Source: Saitoella complicata NRRL Y-17804 (lineage: Eukaryota; Ascomycota; Saitoellomycetes; Saitoellales; Saitoellaceae). From it: a stretch of DNA of 64,000 bases. A program made the position numbers and the translations under genes. This document shows, one piece after another, positions 30,882 through 42,498 of this stretch (positions are counted from its first letter, which is position 1; each line of letters starts with the position of its first letter). The stretch lies in NCBI RefSeq assembly GCF_001661265.1, contig NW_017567001.1:1-64000 (forward strand), written 5' to 3'. The notes under the pieces are model-generated. The model worked only from the letters and a program-made list of their open reading frames with translations, had not been told where the DNA came from and ran no database searches.

Positions 30882-31499
30882 ATGTCGGACGCCGTTACTA
30901 TCCGTACCAGGTATGTTCATTGAGGATATTCAGCGTCTCGCTGCTCTCTTTCCCCGCGATTTTTTGCCGTCTTTGAACGAGTGCTCACACGGTGGCAACA
31001 GGAAGTTCATCACCAACCGTCTCCTTGCCCGCAAGCAGATGGTCGTTGACATTCTCCACCCCAACCGCGCCAACATCTCCAAGGATGAGCTCCGCGAGAA
31101 GCTCTCCGGCATGTACAAGACCGACAAGGTATGATTTCTCATACGGATGCCCACGTTGGCACGATGCATCGAGTTCTCAGCTAAGACTCGTATAGGCCGT
31201 CGTTTCCGTTTTCGGTCTCCGCACCCAGTTCGGTGGAGGCAAGACCACCGGTTTCGCCCTTATCTACGATTCCGAGGAGGCCCTCAAGCGCTTCGAGCCC
31301 AAGTACCGCCAGGTCCGCGTCGGCGCTGCCGAGCCCCGTGGTGCCCACTCCCGCAAGCAGATCAAGGTTTGTTACTTTCCACTTCCAGTCTCTTGCACAG
31401 TTCTGACCCATGGGTATATAGGAGCGCAAGAACCGCTCCAAGAAGCTCCGCGGTATGGAGAAGGTCCGTGGACCCAAGCCCAAGAAGGGTCAGGAGTAA
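30882..31499 (+). CDS. RPS24: 40S ribosomal protein eS24
   Basis: Small-subunit ribosomal protein. Four exons: 30882-30910, 31002-31128, 31196-31366 and 31422-31499 (introns 91, 67 and 55 nt); the product is 134 aa. It reads [18 protein letters not shown], then [40 protein letters not shown] and a Lys-rich tail [11 protein letters not shown]. All eS24 blocks are present. It is the most intron-dense of the highly expressed genes here, with an early intron after 29 coding bases, as is usual for fungal ribosomal protein genes. Confidence 0.98.
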
Positions 31500-31868
31500 G
31501 CGGTTTCTTGAACTATGTTGGGGTTATCTGGCGTTTTCCTTGCCTTCTTGGATTCAAAATTGGGCGGCTCTGGGTCATTTCATAAGCAAGATCCATGCGG
31601 GAGCATCCTTCAGCATGCAGGCTAGGCTTTCGCTGGTTGACAGTTCAATAAAAAGCATGCACCAGACATTGTTCTATGAGGCTATCCACCGTGATCGCCA
31701 TTCTCGTTATTTCTATTTATGGACTCTTGTCTGTATACAGTTTGAAGCTTTCCTGTAAACCTCCGACCGGGCCCCATGCACCGCCCCTGGTTAGCCACTC
31801 GTAAATTCCCATATTGGCTTCCTCGACCAAAAGTTCACTCACTCAAAATATACCTGTTCCCTTTAAAA
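31500..31868. other. Intergenic region
   Basis: RPS24 3' UTR and RMT2 promoter. No further feature recognised. Confidence 0.45.
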
Positions 31869-32957
31869 ATGGAGATCATCGAAGAAGAATCTATGTCCCC
31901 TGACCAGCTCGCTGTTAACCAGCGTTTCCTCGAAGCCTGCCGTGCTTTGGACATCGAGCAGATCCAGAAACTCGTGAGAGACGAGGGCGCAGATGCGTGG
32001 TTCCAGGAGCCCGAGACCGGAAAGGGACCTCTGCACCTCGTAGTCGAGGGTGCCCACGTGGCCGAGGCCGAGGAGAAGGACGCGGCGGTCGAAAAGGCCG
32101 ATGAGTGCTTGAGTTGGCTCATGGGAAACGGAGCAGTATGGAACCAAATGGACCGCGAATATAGAACCCCGGCCTGCCGCGCCCGCGAATACGGCCTCGC
32201 AAAACTCTACGCCAACTGTATCGACGCTGGCGTCCGCGCCGAACTTCTACTGGCGCACTTGAACAGGAAGCAACAAACCAGCGCTGGCGCACGCAATGAG
32301 GCTTACCTGAACTCGAAACTCACTTGGACGGAGCCAACGGATGGTGCGAAGACCTTGTTGGATGATGAGAATAATGGTGTGATGATGTCTTGGGAGAAGG
32401 ATATTATGAAGAGGAGTGCGGAGGTTTTGGTGCCCACGCCTGGTGAGGGATCTGTTTTGAACATCGGTTTCGGACTTGGTATTGTCGACACATATCTTCA
32501 GGAGAGACGGCCGAAGAGACATGTTATCGTTGAGGCGCACCCGGATGTGATCGCAGAGATGAAGGCACAGGGATGGGACAAGAAGCCTGGTGTGGAGATT
32601 GTGGAGGGCAGATGGCAAGATGTCGCTGGCCAGCTCGCGGAGCAGGAGGTTTTCGACAGTGTCTACTACGACGCCTTCGGAGAGTACTACGAGGACCTTC
32701 GCGAATTCTTCGACGAGGCAGTCGGGTTGCTCTCACCAGACGGAATCTTGTCTTTCTTCCACGGTTTGGGAGCGGACAACCAGACGTTCTACGATGTCTA
32801 CACCAAGCTGGTCATGCTGGAGCTTTACGACTTTGGTCTGGATACCGAGTGGGAGGAGCTTTACATTGATATGCCTGATGAGGAGTGGGAGGGTACCAAG
32901 AGGAGGTACTGGGCTTTGGGTACGTACAGACTGCCCATCTGCAAGTTCTTGTCGTGA
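31869..32957 (+). CDS. RMT2: Protein arginine N5-methyltransferase Rmt2
   Basis: Fungal/plant delta-N (N5) arginine methyltransferase; in yeast it modifies ribosomal protein L12. Start is chosen at ATG 31869 (MEIIEEESMSPDQ); the frame is open upstream but not protein-like. The 362-aa product has an N-terminal ankyrin-like region (QRFLEACRALDIEQIQKLV, LHLVVEGAHV) and a methyltransferase domain: SAM-binding loop VLNIGFGLGIVDTYLQE, acidic strand end VIVEAHPDV, and YYDAFGEYYEDLREFFDE. The C-terminal YWALGTYRLPICKF is also typical. No introns. Confidence 0.95.
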   Translation: MEIIEEESMSPDQLAVNQRFLEACRALDIEQIQKLVRDEGADAWFQEPETGKGPLHLVVEGAHVAEAEEKDAAVEKADECLSWLMGNGAVWNQMDREYRTPACRAREYGLAKLYANCIDAGVRAELLLAHLNRKQQTSAGARNEAYLNSKLTWTEPTDGAKTLLDDENNGVMMSWEKDIMKRSAEVLVPTPGEGSVLNIGFGLGIVDTYLQERRPKRHVIVEAHPDVIAEMKAQGWDKKPGVEIVEGRWQDVAGQLAEQEVFDSVYYDAFGEYYEDLREFFDEAVGLLSPDGILSFFHGLGADNQTFYDVYTKLVMLELYDFGLDTEWEELYIDMPDEEWEGTKRRYWALGTYRLPICKFLS

Positions 32958-33131
32958 TGAGAGATCGGAGGTGCCTTGCAATGCTGGAACAGTGCAAGAC
33001 ACGAAGGGAAGTATATAACGAGTGGTTTAAAGGGTATGTATGTCTATCACTAGACAATAGTTTAGAAACAGCATCAAGTGTTTCTCACTCCATCTTCAAA
33101 TTCGTCCACCAACTTTCAAAAGATTCCGCAC

Positions 33132-33581
33132 TTACAAAGCTCCTCCTCGCAAAGCCAACACCAAGTGAAGCGTAGACTGTGTACACCCGTTAGGATTCAC
33201 CGCCAAGCGCCGCGCATTGAATCAACTTACCCCTCCTTCCAACTTGTAAAACTCAGCGGTATTCTCGTCGCTCATCTGCTTTCCACCAAAGATAAGACGC
33301 TGCTGTGCTGGTGGGATACCCTCTGTGTAAGACATGTAAGCATCGTATCGAGGTTGGTACCAATTGTCGCGTACCCTTCTCCTCAACGCGCTCCTTGATT
33401 CTGGAAACCTAGCAGACAAATCAGTAAAGTGGATCATCAGAACTGGGATAGACGCACCTTGTCAGAAGGCTCGATGTCGAGCTCAATCTGTTGGCACAGA
33501 CATATCAGTAAAGCAAGGGTGAATGCTGGGCAAACTCCTTTATACCTCCTTGCCAGTAAGAGTCTTGACCTTGATGAGCAT
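33132..33581 (-). CDS. RUB1: NEDD8/Rub1 ubiquitin-like modifier
   Basis: Ubiquitin-like protein conjugated to cullins to activate SCF ligases. Five exons (33581-33546, 33487-33458, 33408-33375, 33322-33231, 33176-33132) with introns of 58, 49, 52 and 54 nt encode only 77 aa: [54 protein letters not shown], then [10 protein letters not shown] plus the two-residue tail AL to be trimmed. Ala72 before LRGG is the NEDD8-specific residue (ubiquitin has Arg). Divergent from the WBP4-like gene, 141 bp between starts. Confidence 0.95.
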
Positions 33582-33722
33582 TGTATCCTATCCTATCCTT
33601 TCTGTTTGGTTGCGAATGCTTCGAGGGTATACGCTGCTCAGGCACTGTTACGTAGCCAAATCACGTGTGGACCCAAGTACTCCTCCAAACTCCTCGACGA
33701 CGACGACAACCAGAGGATCAGA

Positions 33723-34430
33723 ATGGCCGACTTTTGGAAATCGACGCCGAAATATTACTGCAAGTTCTGCGAGGCATATGTCACAGATACGAAGCTCGGG
33801 CGACAACAGCATGAGGCAACCGGGAAACATCAAGGGAATTTGAAGAGGAACTTGAGGGAACTGCATAAGAAGGCGGAGGAGAAGAAGCGGGAGGATAAGA
33901 TCGTCCAGCAAGAGTTGAAGCGAATCGAGAAGATCACTGGTGCACCGCAGAAGAAGGAGGACGAGGAGGACGATGCGAAGGGAGAGAAGGTTGGGTTTTA
34001 TGAGAGTTCGGCGACGACGAGCAAAGGCGCACAACCAATATCGACAGTCAAAAAGATCAAGGACGACACGCCAAAAACCCTCGACTCAGAAATTTTTAAG
34101 GCAACGACCGCCGTTGTAAATCCCAGCGCACCACCACCCTCATCGTACGTACCGGAGCGTCTACCACCAAAACCAGAATCGACAGATGTCAAGCCGGACT
34201 TGACTGACGAGTATGTCAAGGCTGAACTGGCATACGCACGGAAACGAGAAATCGATGAGGAAGAAGCAACAGGACAGAGCAAGGACCCAGAAGATCTACG
34301 AAAGTTCAAGGTGGAGGAGAAGACCTATCCGATCGAAGATCTACCAGGCGACGAAGGAAACGTCCCAGCACCAACATTCAAGAAGCGGAAAACAGGGGGC
34401 GCAGGACGCAACGTACGAAAAAAGGAATAG
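33723..34430 (+). CDS. WBP4/FBP21-like U1-type zinc finger spliceosomal protein
   Basis: Single 235-aa frame. The N-terminus is the matrin/U1C-type zinc finger that marks WBP4: MADFWKSTPKYYCKFCEAYV, with the second pair HEATGKH, about 20 residues apart. A long basic/acidic helix follows (ELHKKAEEKKREDKIVQQEL), then a disordered Pro-rich middle and a C-terminal block near FKKRKTGGAGRNVRKKE. Animal WBP4 has two WW domains; none is evident here, as in fission yeast-type homologues. Expected to act in the activated spliceosome; no direct evidence beyond the zinc finger. Confidence 0.85.
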   Translation: MADFWKSTPKYYCKFCEAYVTDTKLGRQQHEATGKHQGNLKRNLRELHKKAEEKKREDKIVQQELKRIEKITGAPQKKEDEEDDAKGEKVGFYESSATTSKGAQPISTVKKIKDDTPKTLDSEIFKATTAVVNPSAPPPSSYVPERLPPKPESTDVKPDLTDEYVKAELAYARKREIDEEEATGQSKDPEDLRKFKVEEKTYPIEDLPGDEGNVPAPTFKKRKTGGAGRNVRKKE

Positions 34431-34553
34431 TATTGTATCATGCATTTTCTTCACTGCTGCTCTAAACAATGTTTTATCTCTCACAATCCCACAAAAACGC
34501 CGGCTCGGAATCCCATAGCAAATAAGCAGACAAACTCTTCAATCTTTTAGCAT

Positions 34554-35336
34554 TTAATCCTTCTTGACCTCAGACAAACGACCGGACGCCAAGTCGTAGA
34601 CCCAAGCGTGGACATCCAAGCGACCCTCCTTGATAGCATCCTGAACCCACTCCAACTTGTGGACGTTCTCGACCTGTGCGAGGACGTTAAGGTCGACGAG
34701 CTTAGTCCACTTCTCCTTCTCGTCGGTGATCTTGTCGAGGGTCTCCTTGTTGGCGTCACGGACGGCGCGGATGTTGGCCAACCAAGCATCAATGCGACCC
34801 AACTTGGCATCGCCCAAAGCGGCCTGGACACCACCGCATCCGTAGTGACCACAGACAACCACGTGTTTGACCTTCAAGACAGCAACAGCGTACTGAACGA
34901 CGGACTCGACGGAGAGGTCACCGACGGGGACGACGTTGGCAATGTTACGGTGAGTGAAGACCTCTCCGGGAAGGAGGTCGAGAATGGTGGTCTCAGGGAC
35001 ACGAGAGTCGGAGCATCCGATCCACAAGACAGTGGGAGACTGACCGGCAGCATTACGAGCCAAGAGGTCAGGGTTGGACTCGGCGATGTTGGCAGCCCAG
35101 ATGGAGTTGCGGGCGAGGATCTCGGTGGGAGTGGAAGGGCAAGGAGCGGCAGGCATTGTAGTTTGCTTTTGCGGTGGAGTGATACCGAGGGCTCGGAGGA
35201 AAGATGTGTTGATGGAGCGGGTCTGTTGTCGGAGGTAGTATTGGTGTTGGGGCAACAACGGGTTATTATAGGTTTGTGGTTTCCTGATTGCGGCGGATCT
35301 GAGCATCTGCGTTGGGGTACTGCGCCACGCACTCAT
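34554..35336 (-). CDS. Beta-class carbonic anhydrase, probably mitochondrial
   Basis: Reversible CO2 hydration supplying bicarbonate for carboxylases. The core has zinc ligands in CSDSRVPE and HVVVCGHYGCGG, plus HRNIANVV typical of beta-class enzymes. Start is uncertain: ATG 35336 (MSAWRSTPTQMLRSAAIRK) gives 260 aa with an Arg-rich, acid-poor leader consistent with mitochondrial targeting. The frame is open to ATG 35573, and an internal Met (MPAAPCPSTPTEIL) at about residue 67 would give a cytosolic form. Both forms could be made from alternative starts (inference). The 3' end converges with the WBP4-like gene. Confidence 0.93.
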   Translation of the reverse strand: MSAWRSTPTQMLRSAAIRKPQTYNNPLLPQHQYYLRQQTRSINTSFLRALGITPPQKQTTMPAAPCPSTPTEILARNSIWAANIAESNPDLLARNAAGQSPTVLWIGCSDSRVPETTILDLLPGEVFTHRNIANVVPVGDLSVESVVQYAVAVLKVKHVVVCGHYGCGGVQAALGDAKLGRIDAWLANIRAVRDANKETLDKITDEKEKWTKLVDLNVLAQVENVHKLEWVQDAIKEGRLDVHAWVYDLASGRLSEVKKD

Positions 35337-35602
35337 ACCTGGTATGTGCAGAGAACGAGATAGAGTTGGATCTAGAAGAGGATTGACGGTGATCTGAGAC
35401 GGCCGCGGAGTGAATGCCTTGGTGGTTATGCTGGTGCAACGTCCGCTGGAGCCCTCACTGTAACGACCAAAACCGACAGACTGGTTGGGCTGCGATCGAC
35501 TTCCTCGTAGCCACGCCAAATTTAGAGCGGCGAAGTGCAGCCTCCCTCGATCTGCCCAACAGATAACAGACATGAATGAATCATTAATTCGATCTGCATT
35601 AA

Positions 35603-36365
35603 TCAGCTAATGATCTTCCTCGCCAATTCCATCAGACTGCTCGCCTTGACATCCGCTTCTCCAAACACTCCTTCACACCCCTCAAACTCCTCATAATCAA
35701 CATACCCAGTCTTCCACCCCGCCGCCTTCGCCGCACACAAATCCCACATATGCGCAGCCACAAACCACCGCTCCTCATCCGCCTTCAATGTCCCCTGCTC
35801 CTTCATCTTCTTCTCCGCATTTTGATAAACCCTCACATCAGCCTTCGCAACCTTAATCTCATCGCATGACAAGATTCGCTCATCCGCCAATTCAATCCCC
35901 GCCGCCTCAAAGTATGATTTCGTAGTCGCATGTCCGCCGTTGGTGACAGCGTAGCACTCCACACCCCTCCCCTGCAAATACTCCCAACACTCCTTCAAAC
36001 CCTCCCTCGCCTCCAAACTCTTAAACTGCTTGGCGATTGCCTCAATATCCTCCGTTGTAAACTCATCCTTCCTCAACCCAGCAATCCGCAAAGCGCGGGC
36101 TAATGTTCCTTTGAGGACTTCGGCGATGGGGACGTAGTGGCCGGCTTGTGAGACATAGGTAAAGTCACGTTGGGCGGCGTAGAACCAGGAGAAGAAGAAG
36201 AGGGAGGGATCGATGCTGTGTAATTTGAAGGTTGGGCCGAGGCGTTGGGCGATGGTGTTGATTACTGGGGTGAATTCGAAGCAGGTGCCGATCACGTCGA
36301 AGCAGGCCTAATCATTGTCAGACCACTGCCATGGGGCAATCAGTCCGTGAACTCACTGTAGGCAT
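35603..36365 (-). CDS. HAD-superfamily 2-haloacid dehalogenase-like hydrolase
   Basis: Exon 1 is nine bases (ATG CCT ACA, 36365-36357); a 49-nt intron (36308-36356) leads to exon 2 (36307-35603). The join reads MPTACFDVIGTCFEF, the classic HAD motif I with nucleophile Asp7; 237 aa. Motif II is YAVTNGGHATTKSYF, motif III Lys lies near SCDEIKVAKADVRVYQ, and the final acidic motif is FVAAHMWDLCAAKAAGWKTG. It matches the fungal haloacid dehalogenase type II group in order and length. True substrate unknown; many members are not dehalogenases. Confidence 0.88.
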
Positions 36366-36512
36366 ATTGGCAGGTCGATTGGGTATGATTGCTGATTAGG
36401 ACTCTCATTGGAAGCTTCTAAGTTACCCTCCAGGGTTCAGTGTTCACGTGCGGGGAATCCGACACTGACGTCACATTGGCAGCTACAAACTCAACTGCAT
36501 GTTTTAACACCA

Positions 36513-39500
36513 TCACAAATCACCAGATAGATATGCCTCCAACGCTTCCTGAATCAAATACCTCTTGTTCTTCAGACTCATCCCAAACTTCGCCTCCAAC
36601 TCTCTCCTTACCGTTTTCGTCGTCAAGCTCGAATACGACTCATCCCCCTGTGCCTCCGCAACACGAAGAATCTCCCCAATTTCACTGATGATCACGTCGT
36701 CGGACGGCATCTGCTGGAAAGTAATCCCGGGAGCACGAGCAACCGGAGCAGGCAACGCTGCAAGAATCGGCTCGCTCGAACGATCGGACTGGATGGAACG
36801 AAGATGACTCAGATGCTGACTCCCAGAAAACGTGGATCCCGCTTGCGACGGCGTGTATCTGTCGGAATCCTCTATGAGAGTAGCCATACGCGCCGTCCTT
36901 TCCAACTCCCGGAGTGCCTCCCTTTGAGCGGAATCTAGTCCATGGTCACTGAGGCTCGTAGATTGCTGCCTTGTGTCGTACCTGATAGGCTGGAAGCTCG
37001 ACCCAAAGGATGATGTTGAATTAGAGAGGACGGAGGGGTGCGCGCTCTGTCGCGGAAACGATACTGAGTTCCGTGGCAGATTATTCATGTTCCACATGAA
37101 CGGCAGCGGAGGGTCCTCTGGTCCGCTGCTGGAAGACATTGTAGGAGCGATGGTATGCGTCCGTTCCGAAATCGAGAAAGACCCGCTCTTGTCCGAGTTT
37201 CGCCCGGGCACAGCAGTGACGTTGACTTGGACAGCGGATCCCTTCTCCATTCTCGCTTCCGCCTCTTTGGCTTCCTTGGCAGCCTTGCTGTGCATCAGAA
37301 TTTCCACATACTCTTCCCAGGTTCTTCGGGGGATATCGTTGGGGTCAAAGGTACCTTCGTCGCTGATAACGATCTTCCTGCCCTTTTCACCCATAACGAC
37401 ACGAGTTGATCCCCACGAGAAGTCATCCATGTGCCAGAAGGAGTACAACGGAAGTAGTACTGAGTAGATTGGAATAGCCAAGATGAAAAGAATCATGAAA
37501 CCCGTCATCTCCCATTTGCGACGGAAGATGAAGACAAGCGCTTGTAGGCCGTACACCAAACCCAACAGAACAAGAGACAAGACGGGCACCGAACTGGTGT
37601 TTTGAATGATTCTGTAGATGAGGTAGGCCAAGTAGCCGACAGTAACGGGTTGTATGAGAGTAGCCGCCAGATCCATGAACACAATGAACCTCATAGAGAA
37701 ACAACAGAACCCACAGAGTTGCTTCAAACCAGTCAACTCGAGGAGGTTGTGAATCGTCGAATTAATCCATCTTCTTCTCTGCGAGATCAAGACACTCCAC
37801 TCTGACGGTGCCACTGTCTTCGCATACGCATCTCGAATGAATTTTGTCTTGAATGACGGGTGATGTTTCATGAGAAGAGTCGTCAAGTAACGGTCTTCAC
37901 CTAAGTGAAGAAGGTTCTTGAGGTGAAGCGTATCAACACGGTTGTTCGAGTAAGCGTCAATAATATCATTGCTGACGAACAACGGATCATTGTCCTCGTT
38001 GCGAATCCTGTACATGGAGAAACATCCAGGCAAGCAGGTAACCGAACCAAACAAAGATTCGAAGTTTTTGGCGAGGTTGTGAGAAAGGAAATATTCGTAA
38101 GGCTGAATCATCGTCGTGAAGGATTCCTGTTTGCCATCCAGTCAGCTACCCTATCGCGGTTAACAGGAGTCACGCAAACCTTGGGATTCTGCAAACTCGT
38201 TTCTCCACATGCACCGATCAGGCGAGTATCATGAATGAATGCGGACACCAACCTCGTGCAAGCATCAGGTGCGACGATGGTATCTGCGTCAATCATCAAA
38301 CAATACTCATACAAACTCGGGTGCACACCAATAACATCGTGAATTTGATGGTACATAGCAAGTTCAAGAGGCGTGAGTAAGTCCTTTTGATTCACTCGGT
38401 TCAGGAAGCGCATCAGAACCATCTGTGAATCACGTTTACCACGGTTACCAGCACGAATAACCTCACTGGGCTTGCCTGCCTTCACGATAACCAGGTAAGG
38501 TACAATATGTCCCGCAACTTCGTACAGACCAGCGTACACCTTACCCATATTGTGCTGCTTCTGCCCTTCACCAAGAGAGTCGAAAGACAAAGGCTCTGGG
38601 TCGAAGGAGGGGTCATGTCCAAGAATATCTAAGATAATGCGCGGAGTAGGTTTCGTATTGCCGGCGCCGACGACATTTCCATCGCAAACGATGAACATTA
38701 GTTTCCTCTTGTCTTCATACCTCATCTTGGCAAGCGAGTCGATGGACTTCCGCAGAGACTCTTCGTCTTCAGTATAGGCTGGCATCATCATGATGACAAA
38801 TTTGTCAAGCTTCTCAGGCTCTCGAGTCTTTCCAAATTGCAAAGCTGCGAAAAATTTGAAAGCAATGATCGACATCAAGGCAATAGAAATAATGAGGACC
38901 AGGTAATTCGCAAAGATACATCGTGCAGAATTACGGTTGTCCACTTTACCAATGAAGAAAAGGTTCCGCAAACAAACCCGCATTCTCAGCTGAAGATCTG
39001 CGTCAAGATTCAGTTCAGCGAGAGCCTTGGTAAGGTCAGCACCCGCTCGCTGCTGGAAGAGATTGACGACATCTTGATCCATGAAATTAGTGTCGACGCT
39101 CTCCGGGGTGGCTTCTTCGCCCGCGACGAGGATGTGTCTGCCGCCCTGAATATAAGACGACAGGTCGTATACATTGCCATCAATGATACCCCATGCTTGT
39201 TGGTTTTGCGCCTGCTTCCGGATATATTGCCTCGTGTAACCCATGTAACCTGTCCTGAACTGCTGTCGCAGCAAAGTCATAGAGTTCCAATACCAGTCAG
39301 GGCGCGAGTCATTTGTGAAGGATCGGAAGTCGTGGTAATGAGCATTATTATCAGTCGAGTTCACTCCAATGAAATCCAACGTGACAGATGGATCGACTGA
39401 GCCGGTCGTCCCTTGACATAATGCAGAGACCTGAACTGGAAACAGTTTCGTTGCATCAAGACCAGCGTATTTCAGGACCGCACTTGAGGGCACAATGCCA

Positions 39501-42498
39501 CTCGGGGGATGAACAGGTGCAAACTGGGTCAGGTCGAATACTTCACCGCGAATTGCAGCATAAGCTGCATCCGGATTATTGTCATTGCTATGACCGATCA
39601 ACTCTTGCGGACTGAATACATACTCCTTTGGACAAATAAGCTCACTCACGCCAACGATAAAAAAGACAGAAAAGGCCAAGAGCAACCAAATGAGCATGTT
39701 GATGGCGAGCTTTTCTCTCCACGCCATTCTCACATCTTTCCGCTTCATTCTTCCAACATGGCGGATCAGGAAGTCGGGGATCCACCAAGTCAGAAAGTAC
39801 ACGATGAATACCCATCGCTTACGCGCCCCAGTGACTTCGTGGGTTTCTGTAATTCGCTCCTCCTCCACAGCACGAACTGCAGCGTCTTTCTCCAGCATAC
39901 TCCTTGTCTCAAGATGCTGGAACAAGTTGCCGGTTGATCCATTGAAGTCCGAGGTAGTCAGATAACTCATTGGGCGCAACTCCATGTCATTAGAACCCCG
40001 CCTAGACGGAGCTGACAAAGGCGTCCCTGGCAAACTATTCTGATCATTGAGATCAGGGACGAGAGACGCCCCAATCCTCCTCGCATTTTCTTGTAAGCCT
40101 TGAACACCCTCTGCGACCTGGGCTCGTGCTCGTACATACGAGCTAGCCCAACTCGCTTCGCCAGAGTCTGGAGTAGACACGGGGATCTCCTCTCTGCGGA
40201 TATCTTGCCTATTATCTTCCCAAAATTGAGCAGTCGCAAGCGCCTCGTTCACCTTATTAGCCTCCAGGAGATACGCGAGAGCGGCATCACTCAGGAAGAC
40301 TTCACTCTGGCCCACGAAGATGTCTTTCTCGGGCCAATCAATCTGACGAGCAGCTGCAAGACAGGCATCTCGTTCGTTGGAAATATAACCTGGGTTATGG
40401 ATACCCATAGCATCCAGGTCGACGTAGTTGTCAAGAAATACTTTATGAGAGAAATGAATGGTGTAGTCGTTCTCCTTCACATGCTGTGCCAAATCACTGA
40501 GCCCAAAAGTTTGTACTTGAAGCAACATACAACCTGAGTCAAACTGGTTGGCAAGGCGCCTGTCATTCGGCTTCAGGCAAATGAGGAACCACGTCTGACT
40601 ACCGTCAATGCTCTCCTTCAAACTTCTCAACGCATTGGCGAACTGTCCCGCGACACCGGAGACTTTGTCCTTCTTCTTTTCCGCCAATGCGGCGGCAGTA
40701 GCCGTTCTTCTTGCCATACTCGGCTGTCTCATAGGCTTGGAAGGCAATTGCGCCTGAGTGATGGTCGTCTTACTTCTCGGGTGTACCTCCATCTTCACGG
40801 CTTCACTCTTGAATAACCTCGCGACGAAATCGTTGCTAGTAGGAGCCAGCTGAGAACCACCCTCAGCCATTACCTCTCCGCGGAAGATCGTCATCAAATC
40901 ACCGGAGATGACATCCGTGTTCGCTTCCAATAGGTTCGAGCAGTCATATGTGACTTCATCCCAATAGTGCTTGACCATGAATGCTAGGCGAGAGTCATAT
41001 CCGGCTTGCGAAGAGATCTTGATGTCATCAGAGGATGCAAACCTCTTTTCCATTGCGAGCATGAACTGACTGTTCGTTTTCCCCTTCGAGTGTTTGCCCG
41101 TGTACTCATCCAGCATGGCAAACACACCATCCGAAGGACGAAGGAAAGTGTCCAGCAAAGTCGTGTTATCGAGATATGCCGCAGTAGGGGCCTCAAGACC
41201 TTCAGCTTTGTAAAGTTCCGTATCCTTCTCGTAGTAATGCGAGAACATAAGTCGCTGAAAGGTTTCGTTGGCCATATTGACAAACAGGCCGTCCATAACT
41301 GTCTCTGAATCATTTTGCATTCCAGGGAAATCGATAACGGATATGGTGTTCTGTATATTACTTTCATCGACACATAACCTGGAATTCAACTTCTCTACAA
41401 TCCAGGACCAAAGCAGCGAGTAAAGTGTACGCGCCAGATCCTCTGTATGAGCTTGTGCAGCCCGGGCATCGAGCATAAGCGTAACTCGCTCGCGCTTCAC
41501 CATCGTCGTCTTGAATGCCAATGTCATCTCGAGCGTCTCCGGTACGACACCAAGAAAAGCACTTGCCGCAGCCAAAACGTTTGTATTCCGTACTTTGGCG
41601 TATTCTTGATCAGAGTTTGGCTCGACAAACTCTAGTTGTCCGAGGTGGAGGATAGCGGCCATGAGCTGTATGCACTGAGCGATGTCATCTTTGCTGATAC
41701 CGACTCGGCGCATTGCGGTCCTGAGATGTAGGAACCCTTCTTCATCATTGATGAGCCCTTGATGGCGTTGGTTTGGGTGACCAAGGTAACGATATCTAGC
41801 GTTCGGGTCCAACTCCAGGTGACTAAGGTCTTCCGGAGTCAGGCCTGAGAGGAGGTAGTAGAAGGCATGAAAGTTCCTCTCTGCAATGGGGACTTTCGGG
41901 ACACGAGATTTCTCCAGCTTATAATCCAGAAATTTTGCGCCGGTACACTCTGCTTTGGCGTTGTACTGCATTTCTAAGTACAATCCATACCGCGAGGCAT
42001 TCATTGAGTTGACGGTCTTTGCATGGCCAAAGGATTCAAGGATGAATTGAGCAGCGTCAATGCGGGTTATGAGGGATTGCGAGGAACATGTCTTGAACAA
42101 CAGGGAGGAAACGACGGTACGTCGGTTATGCGACTTTCCAGAGTTGGTCTCGCCGAGGAGAAGGATGGACTGCGGTGTTGATGAGATTTTCATGTAAGTC
42201 CATACCTGTAGTAGTCTGTTAGCATTATATCAGATGCCTGAAGACTGTCCCGCACCTTTTCAGCCCATTTGTTTACCGTAACCTCAGGTTCCGTGTCCGG
42301 TGTTTGTTTGCCTTGTTCCGGTTCGACATCTCCCACATCTTTCCAGGGATTGATGCTGAGAAGAGTAGATGTACCGACTGTCGCAGCGAACTTGTTTACA
42401 GAAGATCGCTGACGAAGCTGAGCTACGAGCGTTTCATCACTCACAACATCGAGAGTCGAAAGGTCCTGAGCGACTGGAGCTGAATAGTGAGCAGCCAT
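36513..42498 (-). CDS. Chitin synthase with N-terminal myosin motor (class V type)
   Basis: Plasma-membrane chitin synthase carried to growth sites by its own motor domain. Exons 42498-42256, 42205-38180 and 38126-36513 (introns 50 and 53 nt) give 1960 aa. The motor occupies about the first 780 residues with P-loop GETNSGKS at 99-106. Membrane segments and a cytochrome b5-like region ([19 protein letters not shown]) follow. The GT2 catalytic part has [46 protein letters not shown] and the signature QRRRW at about 1539-1543. A DEK_C domain closes the protein (about 1905-1960). An intact P-loop and full motor fit class V (CsmA-like) better than class VII. Complete, with no disabling change seen. 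Confidence 0.96.

Noticed and set aside
34608-35363. 251-codon plus-strand frame over carbonic anhydrase
   Set aside because: Antisense shadow; zinc-ligand motifs prove the minus strand.
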